Of a stretch of 64,000 nt of DNA, positions 11,343 to 24,300 are shown piece by piece. The number at the start of each line of letters is the position of its first letter. Positions within the stretch are counted from its first letter, which is position 1. The stretch spans positions 58,224,319 to 58,288,318 of the forward strand of contig CM046309.1 of assembly GCA_025267735.1 (NCBI GenBank), given 5' to 3'. The DNA is from Mactra quadrangularis. Its lineage: Eukaryota; Mollusca; Bivalvia; Venerida; Mactridae. Position numbers and translations under genes: made by a program. Below the pieces are notes generated by a model. It was not told where the DNA came from. It ran no database searches and saw nothing but the letters and a program-made list of their open reading frames with translations.

Positions 11343-14300
11343 ATGCAACTTGATGACCAAATCTATGCAGTCAATGTTGAACCAGACTAACCATGGACAA
11401 CATTTGTGCTGATCTAGTGAAATGTTACTCATACCTGAACCGAGTACTGTATGGATTGTTTACAACATAAATAGGTGGCAACTAGGGGTGTAACAATACG
11501 GTAAAAACTGTATTGCAATATATTGCAATACACGAAACCCGTATTGCAATATATTGCGATGCATATTATTCTTTGCGCATACATGCATAGCATGAATTAA
11601 TGCACGTGCATCGTCTTAATTTGCTCAACATTGTACATAGCTGATATTTGTATTTTCAAATGATATACACGTATTACGCAAATGTTTGAATAAGTTAGAA
11701 AAAAGGTTTTGAATGGACTTTCAAAGATTATTATTCTCTAATTTACCAAAAATATTTCAAGTTTCCGAACACATTTACACATTTATTCAAACACTTAAAT
11801 TTCAAACTCTTATGTAACGGATGAGTATGGAACATGACTAGAAAAACCGGTTCAGAGAAAAACGAACCTGTTAAAAACCGTCAGAAGTCGTATTGCAATA
11901 TAAATCGGTTAACCGTTACACACCTAGTGGCAACAAAGAATATTTATAACTATATTAAGACCATAAGTAGCTAAATAATTACCCTATTTAACTTGCAGAC
12001 AATGGAAATCTAGCCCCATATGGGATGGAATATAAAACCTCATTTAAGAATGAAACTAGATATTAGAGTGCAAGAATAAGGGACCGTAGTCAGTTATTTC
12101 CCCTGGCATATTCTTCAAATTGGTAGGTCCAATCATGGGGATTACTCGGATTTTTGCTCTTACTTTTCAATGTCAATTTGCCATGGCTGATCTCAAATAA
12201 CTGTTTTTAAATAATTCAATTTGTTTGAAAATCAAGCTAAGTATTGTTAGGGTAAAGAACTATTCAAATTATATTCAATATTCATCACTCCTGGTAATAT
12301 CTTAATTAACTAGAAAGATATTAGATGAAATATTTTATTATCCTTAGATAACACTTCAATGATAAAATCCGAGGTTTCCACTTGATAGGACCTACTTACC
12401 AATTGAATTGCTCCAGATTTTATCAAGGAAACATTACTGACTGAAGTCCCTCATTGAACTCAAACGTGATAAAAGAGCATAAAAACTAGTTTCACAAACA
12501 ATCTAACATAAACTTGTGTACACTAAACTAACTGAACAACAACATTTATCTTACCTCGTACAGAATACTCGTTTTTCATTGGCTGAGAGCGGTCACGTGC
12601 TGACCATGTATTATCCCATATTAGGTCAGTAGATTCTAATATCCAGTCAGTAACAAAATTTATAAATGATAGCGCTGACGAAACCTTATTTTTCTACTCA
12701 GATGGGGGTACTCGGTAAGATAAATTCGTTACACAGTCAGTTACTGACCGGATACGGTGTGATACCGGGTCAGTGAATAAATATTGGGCTCGAGCTACGC
12801 TCTCACCCAATATTAATTTACTGACCCGGTATCACACCGTATCCGGTCAGTAACTGACTGTGTAACTAATAATAACAAACACCAAGCCACAATGAATACC
12901 TTCAAACTTTAACTAACTAAACAACAACAATTAACTTGCAATGTCTTCACCAATAAATTTATCTACCTAACTCAAGTAGATTCTCATTATAACTAGATAT
13001 TATTTATCATTCATATATTCAGTGTACCCATGTATAGACTGTGACAAAACAGATTTAGTAATATACCTTATTTTCTCTATATTCCCTCCCCAAATAAATG
13101 CCCAAACCCTATTGTTAAAAAAAAGAACCTAGTATAAATTGTTTATTATATGCTTTCCAGAGGAATACCTGGATTTATCGATGGAATAAAAATTAATATT
13201 CCACTGTTATAAATTTGTTATTTTTTACTGTTAAGATGCGCTGTTCTGAAGGCATATCAGTCTTAAACAATACCTTAACAACGCCAGTTTGAAGCATATA
13301 ATAAACAGAAAATTTGTTAATTGTGGTGTAAGATAAATTTATTTCACTTGTGAGCTAAGGATATTATATTTTCACTCCTGGCTATGCCACTTGTAATACT
13401 ATTGCATCCTAAGCTCACTCGTGAAATAAAAATCGATCTTACATCAAAATAAGCAAATAACCTCTATAATTTTATACTTCATGTTACAATTTCATCAATT
13501 TATGATACACTCTAAAAAATGCCCCCACCCCCACCCCTCTGAAAAAATGTAACTCCCATTGGGGCGTTTAACAGAGACTATATGGTACATTGACTTCACA
13601 ACATCAATGTGGAACCAAACTATTCAAACATGAACAAAAATTATAACAACAAACATAGTGCAATGAAGAATGACTTACAATTCCAAGCTGATGGTGGCAA
13701 AATGATAAGAAAATGACAAAAAATACAGAAATAAAGCAAAACATTGAGTACAGAGTAGGGGGATGATATTATAAATACAATTGAAATTATGGGTGAAATT
13801 AATCACCGTAAGCAGATATCCTGTAGAGCGTTGTCGTACAGGATCTCTACTGTCTCCGTGGAAGGTCACGTCGAGATGAACTTTGTGTCGACTAATCAAT
13901 GCGTAGCTTTCATCTAGATGAAAACACTATTAATCACATTTTAATTTCCTAATTTCTATTTTTAGACCAAGGTTTGCATGCTAATTTGACAGCGGTGTAT
14001 TATTCACAGTCAGCAATTGGGCGGCTCATTTCATATTGCGTGAAGTAGACGATGTAAACAAGTTACGTATCATAACAACTTCGTCATGAATATTATGATG
14101 GGAAAAGGTCACCTGAACATGACCTTCGTTTGAAAAATGCCAGATCTAAATTAGCGAGTAGGCGAGCGGTAAACTTTAGATCGGATTTTAATCAGATTGG
14201 GGTGTAATTTAATGGCTCAGTACTAAACTAGTCTAACTACATGTAAATAAAGAAGGATGTAGACTAGTTATGTACTGACCGGTCAAACTGTAACTACTTT

Positions 14301-15339
14301 AAGTCTATAAAGTAAAGACTGACACATACAATTTTAACCTGTTACTTTTGGGTTATAGAGTATAAGACAAAATTACAGAGCAAGATAATGTAAGAGTAAT
14401 GGTTCCTGGTAAGTTATTTACCATTAACACTGTTGATATTTAAAAAAAACATAAGAAGTGATACTTTTGGTCATATTTTAAGTATAATTTAGGAAATTTA
14501 TTACAAATAAAACTGCAACCGAGTGTGTTAACGTTTTAACTATCAAATATCATCTCTATACATGTACATGTATACATGTATATAACATCCGTTTTTACAA
14601 GTGGATTCCTTATGTTTAGTGGAGATCATGGCAAATCCTCATTGAAATTTCTCGCAGATCACTTCATTAGTCTACATGTGCACAATGAATGGATAATTAC
14701 TACTTCAATTAATATACTATGCGATAACAAGCAGACAATTTGCTTTTTGTGCAATTCAAGTATATCTTATATGGTTTATGAAACGGGAATTTGCCTAATA
14801 TTGCTTCCTTTTCGATGGTTATACATTCTATCAAAACCCCATGTCTGACAGCACTATTAGTGCTTTGATAATTACATAGCATCTATTTCTTCCATGGCCA
14901 CAAACTTGATAATATTGCTATTATCAATTAATCATAATTACTAAAATTGATATAATCAGCTCTTAGCTATGTTCTATATCTAAGGCTTGGTGCAAAACTA
15001 GGATAGCTACACATAGATACAGAAGCATGTATACTAGTTTTGAGTCGACCCATCAATATACAACATTCTTTTTAATTTTTAGAAAACAAAGCTGACAATA
15101 GAATAGGCCAGTGTAGCATTTGCATTTGAGTGATTTATTAGAGCATGAAATATGATCTCGTCTATTTCCTGGACATACAATAAGCCTTACCTTTTTTTAG
15201 TTTTAAGTTCACTCCCATCGACAGGTGATACTTTAAATGCTGGTAAATTGATAACTACGTCAGCTTTCAGCGACTGAAATATACAATACAATACAATACA
15301 ATACCGATGCCGGTGGTGATGATGATGATGATGATGATG

Positions 15340-15370
<31 letters not shown>

Positions 15371-18300
15371 CAATAGTAATAAAGACTTTATTTTATGAGG
15401 TAACACATTTGGATAAATCCAATCATCCATGTGGACCTCTTATATGATATAGCATTCAACATAGTTACATGTTTATGTTGTGATAAAATATAAAATCAAG
15501 TACATGTATAAAATAAAAGGTGTCAATTTTAAACAAATCACAGAGAAGTTCCAACCACTGTGTCGTGGTAACAGAAAATGTAAGGATTTCAGCAGCTTTA
15601 ATTCAATAAAGGTCCACAATAAGGATCATCAATCAAAGCGCTAATAGCGCTGTCACACATGGGGTTATGGTGGAACATATGGCTGTATACAACAAACCGA
15701 AGCAAAACAAGGGACCGTCACCTTACATAAGTCAGTATAGATATACATGTACTTCTTATCGTCTGCTTGTTAATGCGTACTGTGGACTACATTAATTGCA
15801 GTAGTAATTATCCCTTTAATTTCTCAGGCATGGCCAAATGTAATCGTCCGCAATAACAAAGGTAGTCTTACATTGGAACGTTACTTTTAAATAAAAAAAC
15901 CATCCTGATGATCCAAATATCAGAAACTTTGGATCAGATCTAAAACTTTAAACTCAGGTTTCATAAAATCTTTAAATTAACATTAAAATTGACTACAGAG
16001 AATTACACCTACCTCTTTATCATGGTAACAGAACATACTACAATCTTTGATGACACACCATCGTTTCTGCCAGTGACTAGCTAACGGACCTCCACCTTTA
16101 GTTCGTCTTTTAAACAACCAACCTTCACAATCTGTTTTACCTAGGTCTTTACATGATACCCTACGATCTAAATATATAAGACAAAATATTAAATATACTG
16201 TGCCGTCCAAAAGTTTTTGGAAAAATGACAAATATTTAGACAAGAAATGTGATGTGGAAACCCCATTAAAGCCAGATTTAAAATCTTCAACACAAAAATT
16301 AACAAGAGCACCGCTTGGCAGAGCATTATATGCCCGAAAATGTTGTTTTTTTTAGTTAAGATGAAGCATTAGTAAGATATGAGAATATTTCAGATGAATA
16401 TCATATTATGAATAATTGTGGAAAACAAAGTAGAGAAAAAAGTTTTAAGGTAATAATGACCTTGACCTTTGACCTTGTGACCCCAAAATCAATAGGGGTC
16501 TTCTACCTGATATGGACAATCATCCTATGAAGTTTGAATATTGTGGGCCAAATGGAACTTAAGTTATGCTACGGAAACTGTTTTCAGTTTAAAGGAAATA
16601 GTGACCTTGACCTTTGACCTTGTGACCCCAAAATCAATAGGGGTCTTCTACCCGATATGGACAATCATCGTATGAAGTTTGAATATTGTTGACCAAATGG
16701 AACTTAAGTTATGCTCCAGAAACTGTTTTCAGTTTAAAGGTAATAGTGACCTTGACCTTTTTCGGGCATATAAAAAGGGAAATAATCCATAATTAAGCCA
16801 GGTAGAGTTGTGGTTACCTTTCTAATTCTGTTCATCACATGGTATGTTATCATTGTATGAAGTTTCATAAAGATCTGACAATAAATTACAGAAATATAAG
16901 CTAAATTGAAAACTCTATCGCAATTGTTAGCAACAACATATGCCAACCCGCCAGCCCGACCGCCCGCCCATGTTTTGCCAAACTATAAGCCAAATTTTTC
17001 GTTGAAAAATCTGACTAAAAAACTTATCATGCATACCCAATGAAGTTTGGAGACATTTTCATTTTGTAGGCCTACTAAATAGCTTTTATCTAAAATGTAA
17101 TAACCCTTTATTTTGACATGTTTTATAGTTTAGCATTTTTTGTAATTGTTCCATTAATAGTTAAGACTACATAAGCAGCTAAAAAGTTTTTAAAACTGTT
17201 ACTGTTACGAAACGAATAGCACTGAAAATGGTTTATGTTCATCTTTATTTATCTATTTAGTTTGACTCGTATTGCTATTATCAAGCAATATACACAATGT
17301 ACAAATTACTACAATTGAAAGTTATTTCTAGACCAATGTATTATACTAACCAACTTTCTTTCTACCCATTTTTGGCCTTCTTTTGACAGTTGGAGACTGA
17401 AATAAAAAAACAATAAATAAGTAAATTAGACAGTACACAGATCCAATTTTCCGTAAACAGATATCCTATAGAATGCTGTGGTAAAGGAACTCCTGACATT
17501 GCTGTTCGGGAGCTATTTTTCGATTATGTCAAATTTGTAAGAACATGTTCTTGACAATGTACTGTTGATAATCAAGCGAACCTGAGAGTTTGCACGAGGT
17601 AGTGAAAAAATAAAATGGTGACATTCTTGTTGGTTTTGTATTTTTTCAACAAATAGATATAGGATAGTCAACATTTGGAAGCAGAGTGATGACCTTTGTG
17701 TCGACCAATCAATGCATAGCTTTCGTTCAGACAAAACAGTATAAAGAGCATTGTGATTTCTTAATTTCTATATTTCAGTTCTTTGCAAATTATATCGCAA
17801 AGACGATGTAAACACATCCCTGAGCGTAATAATTTTTGTCACAAATATTATAAAAGCAGCAAACGTCAGCTAAGCATGACCTGAAATATGAAGTAGCCAG
17901 ATCCAAAATAAGTGAGTGTGTGAGTGGATACTTTTAGATGGGGTTTTAATCAGATTGATACAGAACAGAACAGATAATTCATTTAAGATAAGAACTTAAT
18001 ACACAATATAATAATTTCTACTGTGATATTATATAAATTGTATTTTTCCCTCTTTTAGGCTGCAACAAGTTGATCATGTGTTCTATGGATTCGCTTGCAC
18101 CTTAATTTTTGACGGTTTTTACAAAAAATATTTTTATTTCCACGGTGCCTCATAAAAATTTGGTCAAACCACTATATAAAGCAACTAAACTAAGATCTAA
18201 AAAAAAAGTTTCTTCGCTCGTTCACCCATTTTTTCCCCATAAAAATCAGTAGAACACATGATCAACTTGTTGTGGCCTTATATATAAAACTTATTATAAA

Positions 18301-21300
18301 AAGAATTTCACCATACCTCCGAAGGTGAACTTTCACTTTTAACAGGAATCTTTTGTGGTACCCCACCCACTATTCTAACCACATACCTGAAAAAATAAAA
18401 GTTAATACTGTCATTATTATAACAAGCCCAAGGGGTGAGAATCAATGTGGGACACAGCTTATTGTTTGTTTTTTTTGTTTGAGGCCAAGTATAGACAATT
18501 CTAATCAAATGTGATGCACAGTGCTAGACTCTTGTGACACTGTGATGTTAACAGACACTTGTTTTAATTAAAGAGCATTCATTATGGTATCCATGTCGAG
18601 AGTTGCCTGCAAGACTGGAGTAACTCACTATTTAATGTAATACACTTACTACAGTCTTGCAGGCAACCCTCTATGTATGGGCTGAAGAAAAATAAAAACA
18701 GTTCTGCAATTTACTTTGGCTGTAACTATTTCTTCAAACATATTTTCGATTCAAACAACTATTCCATTACATGTACATTTTTTTTCTGATACTCAAATAT
18801 GAAATATATTTCACTAATATTTTGTAGACTTACGTTTGATTATCAACTTCTTTGTCCGAGTCCACACCAGAAAACCCGACATGTTTCTTTGTCTTTGTCT
18901 CAAGCTCCTGAAAAATTGATGTCACAAAACTATAAACACAAAATAAGTCTGTAACAAATTGATGTTCAATAATAATAAAACAGGAAGAAACAGATATATG
19001 CTGTATCTTAAATGTAAATACAGTGCCCTACAAAAGTTCTTGGACAAAATCTTGGGTTTTCAGATAAACTGATTCACTTTTATTCGTGAATATAAGGAAG
19101 AAAGAGTCATTTGAGCAAATTTTATAGTCAGCATTGACTAGTTTATCAACATATGATTCAAACAATGTTACATAAATAAGGTTTAATGATAGTTAATTTA
19201 TTTGGGTTATGTATAATCAGTTTTTCTCAAAATTTCATCTGTCCAAAAACTTTTGGAGGGCACTGTCTGTATATCAAATTATCAACAGAAATTGGTTCAT
19301 GACACTGTATGCTCCATGCAGGACTTTGAATCTTGTATCCTGAATGGTCACTGGCATAGCTAAAGTTGAAAATGTTTTCTGAGCTCAAAAGTTGAAATAT
19401 AAAAACATCTAATTCCAAAATTCATAATTTTCTGTATCTTTTATGCCTAGTTCTGTGTTTTTTAAGATACATATTTTTTACAAAAATATAAAATGGATAT
19501 CATTTTCTTTTCCAAGGAAATATATATTTTTACCAAATTAAGCCACATTTCATCATAAAGCATGAATAAAATTAGCAGAAATGGCCCAACCACGAAAGAC
19601 ACAATTTATATACAAAGTCTTGGGTGGTCTGGGACCATACCAGCGACATTTGTTCCCTAATTTTATAGAACAAAAAAAAAAACCATAAACGTTAAAATTC
19701 TTACATTGTTACAATGATCATTGATACTATGATGATAAAATGAGTTTTTCAATATACTGGTAGTCTTAGATGAGTCAGTAAAATACATAGTTCTTATATA
19801 GTCATGTAATTCCAAATATGGTATAAAAAGTCTAACAGTAACTCCAACATGTACTCAAGTCACAGTTCTACTAATTTTCAATAGATTTCAGAAAAATTCT
19901 GAACAGCACTAAATGTTTAGTCAATTTGATAAATGTTGAAACCTAGAACTCAGGACCCAGAATATTTTAATTGGGATTTTGTCTCACACTGATTTAAATC
20001 ATGGGATCTTGTCCCAACCCTACTAGCCCCACACTGACAAGAATCTTGGGTTCGCGTCCCCACACTGAGAAAGTCCAGACGAAATTTCAAAAATTTTTGC
20101 TGACTAACATTAAAACACTCTAAATCCTTTAACTTTTAGCAGTACACATATTTTTCACTGAAACCATTTACTGTAATGATTGAATATTAATTATTCAGTT
20201 GTACCTTAGGGGAAAACCCATGAATCTTAATTTAAGATCAGGGGCCCGTATTATTAAGCATCTTACAACCAATTTTAGTCTTAAATCCTTCAATATTAAT
20301 TAGTTAAATTATCATAAGATTTTTGATAATATCCTGCCGAGGTCTTACAAAACAACTTTAAAAAATCCACAAGGAGTAACACAGTATATGTTCAATGTTA
20401 TGACAGAAAATTAGGTCAATTCAACTTAATCAAATCCACACAAGCATAATGACATATTCATCCAGGATATTTAAAAAATAACCACAAAAAACACAGCAAA
20501 CATTTATTTATTTTCCGTAACTGATATATCCCACACTTTCTCACAACAAAAACGTATAATGTACACAAAGTCTTTCATATACTGCATAAATTACGTCACT
20601 GTATTCCACTATCCCAACACAGTTTACCGATAAATATTTTCCAATATTGAGTAATAACGTTACATTTGTTTATTTCACATACTGTACTCAGATGTTGATG
20701 CTACTGTAAACATAATTCCAGGATTAATAGCCAAACATCATGAAATGCTATTGCCTACCCATAGTTTAATTCCACCATTCATAGTAAAACGTCATGAAAA
20801 TTTATTCCCGTACCTACAGTTTGTAGCATTAATGAATTTTATTATAATTATTTTTCAAGAATTTTACATCGAAATCCCATAAAAATAGATCGGTTCAAAG
20901 CAGTGCATAGTAGAATAACGATAAATATAATTCATTCATGAACAAAAACATGTACAACATACGTATGAATATCCAGCTAGCTTTAGCAACAAAATGAATG
21001 ATAAATTAACTTCCCTAATTCAAACATCCAATCACAATTTATTTTAGAGAAGATGTGAAAAATTTATATCGCATTTTTTTTTACAAAATTTATTCAAATT
21101 AGTTTGAAATTTAACCAATACACAAGCATAACCAACTTTTTCAATTTAAAATCTAAACATAATTTAACTTCAGTAATGAAATGCAAAATTTGTACATATA
21201 AAATTGAAATAACCGATTCACAAATAAAAAATTCAGTAATAAATTTCCTGTTAATCAGTCAAAAACCTCAGTTATACTAAATTCCTGATGATATTCAAAT

Positions 21301-24300
21301 ATTGATATTTTTTCAACAATCAGCGGCATATACATAAGCCCCACTGATTTAAATACTCACTACAGTACTTTCGTACACACTACTCAACAATAGTGGATAT
21401 CCGTATTTATGTACAGAGGTTATTGAACAAAGCAAGTATTTAAATCAGCAAGATTATTGTTTTCGCCACTGACAGTTGAATAAACTTTATCAATACCCTA
21501 TTTATAAGATTATATAATTTTATTTCAAATTCACTGAGTTCATACATGTAAAAAAACCTAGTGATTAATTTCAAGTTAATCAATTTTTAATTAGATATCG
21601 CAAAGTTGGTACAAGTACGAAAAACAAGTGATTAATTTCCAGTTAATCAATGACAAGCCTACGTTATACTCTGTACCTAATGATATATAAATATTTAAGT
21701 ATATACATGTATGACCCATATCAGCGTTAATTATCAAATATAAAGGATGTTACATGAAGTGGTCATCATATCAATGAACTAGATCTAGAACATTTCAAAA
21801 CATTTTGTTAAACTCAACCCTTTATAATAATACACCTTTTATAAATAAAAGCTGACAAAAAACTTTTTTGGTAGGGTTTGACGCTGTAGCAACACAGTCA
21901 ATCTATTCACTGCAGCCAGAGAGGCTAAATCACTAGATTTAGCTGTAAACCAGTAACTAGATGCATGCATACTTCAGTCAGTGACTGACAACTGTCCTAC
22001 ATGATTTAGAATAAGTGGTAGGAGAGAGAATGTCCAAAGACATTATTTCATGACCAAACACCACAAAAGTACCAGTATGTCCTGCTCAAGAATCGAAACC
22101 TATGCAAACTATATCAGTAGACTCGTATATTACCGACTGAGCTAGTCAAGCAGACTTTTTTAGATTTAAATAAAGTAAAAACTGAACTGAAAACAAACCA
22201 AAGCATCATAATTGTTTAAAACTGATCTCATTTCATTGTAAATTATCTGAACAAACCAGACTGAAAACAATATTCCAAAAACATATTCAAAACATCATTA
22301 TGTTCAATTACACAACACAATAATATTTACGATCCAAAAATCTAGTTCACTTTAAGAGAAATACAGTCTCATATAACTAGAACTATAAGCATCGAGATCT
22401 AATAACTTCCAGAGTTGAAAGCGATACTTCTAACACATAATAAAATAACTATAAAACAGAACTTCAAACAAATTATCCCACAATATCTATGCATTCATAC
22501 ACGCAGCCTTGCACCAACATTAATATAGCAGTATTTTTACACAAAACTATAACTTATTAATTAAACAAATAATCCCAGCTATGCATTTATATGTGCACTA
22601 ACATTAATACTGCACTATTTAACATTAAGGAAAACTTGGTACTAACAAGTTAACACTCCTTTTACCAAGCCTTTAGATCGTATATCAGGAAACTTAGTTT
22701 TTAGTAACAAGTGATCTAATCATGGACACTATTACCCTACTGATGTATTGTTGGTTTTAATGGTTGATTGTTGTTTTCTTATTAACAGAGATATTATACA
22801 ACATTTGTGGGTTTAGTGCAAGACGGTGGTATCTCACTCTTTTCGTATATTGAGTTACGACCATTTTCTGCTAAACCCGCTAATTGTTCGTCTTAGTCTC
22901 CAAGCTAACTTTATGACAACATAGTAGTGTGGTATATGATTCCAAAGGTTGAAAGTATAATCCAAGCTTGAAGCATGGACTTCCACTGGATAGCAAATGG
23001 CCCACCACATAAATAACCCACAATAAACAAAGAATTGTTGGATTGCATAGACATTCAAGCACCAAGAATACGAGGACTGCTTCTGGTAATGAGGTGGATG
23101 TACATAGCAGAGGTAAAATACATAACTTGTACTTCCTTGCCTTCAGGTAGGTTTTGTGCTGATATGGTAGATTGTCCACTTGGAAGGCCGTAGGTTTGAT
23201 CCCATCTCAGACCATGGGTTTTACTGGTTTACCAGTTATACTCACATGACCTTAGAGCCACATTGTAAGGATATCAAAAACAAAGTTAAACAAAACTTCA
23301 TAAAAATAGTGACGAATTTCAAAAACTGATTATCAAAAATGATAATCAAAATTAACTTTCAAAAACAAGAGGGGTTATCAAACATATCAGGAAGTCGACC
23401 AACAAAATAAAAATGTCTTCCAACTTTTAGTGGGCATTTTATAATAATAAACAATGCCTAGTTGAGCTAGTAAAAAAACCCAGAAAACTACAATATCAAA
23501 GAAATAACTTATATCATATTAACCAACCCCCCCCTTCCTTCCCCCCTTCACATAAAACAAAAGATAACCATCACATTCCTTGGCAATTGTTTTGTATATA
23601 TGACTAAACTAACACTTCAACTTCATTTCCCTATTGTTTATGAAAGTCATATACACTTGTACGCACTTACAAAGCTTTACAAACTTGATCTAAAGATAAC
23701 TATACAGTCATAATAGCATTATGAATGTAAGGGAGATCACTTTGTTTCTTGTTCATGAAAGTGGTACCAGAGTGAAGACCACATTGACTTTTCACTGATA
23801 AAAGTGGTACCAGCAGTTGACATTAGTCAGGGCTTGAATTCAATAAAAAAGCGACATGCAAATTTTTGAGAGTTGATTTTATTTCAACTTCGACTTTCAA
23901 ATTTGGACTTGCAAAAGTGAAGAAAATTGCTCAAATTTTGTTCTCAAAATTTTAATGGCAAAGATAGTAATTATCATAAATAAACTTAAACCAGCATAGC
24001 ACTATATTTAACTATAGATAGAACAAGGGCTTAATTGTGGGATAGACAAAGAATATCGAACATGTTTGTGTAATGTGAATCTTCAATTATTTGCTGTCTA
24101 TCTATCTGACAGTTTCAATGCTGATTTGAGCCTTATAAGTTAAGTCAGCAGTAATATTTACAGCGATTTCAACTCGCGAAAATTTGCAAGTTAAAATAAA
24201 ATTTACCAGCAATTTTCAAAATCCACTTGCATTTTGCAAGTATGCAAGCTTAAATTTGCGCCCTGCTTAAGTCCAACTTGATGCTGAGAAAGGTAGAGAA

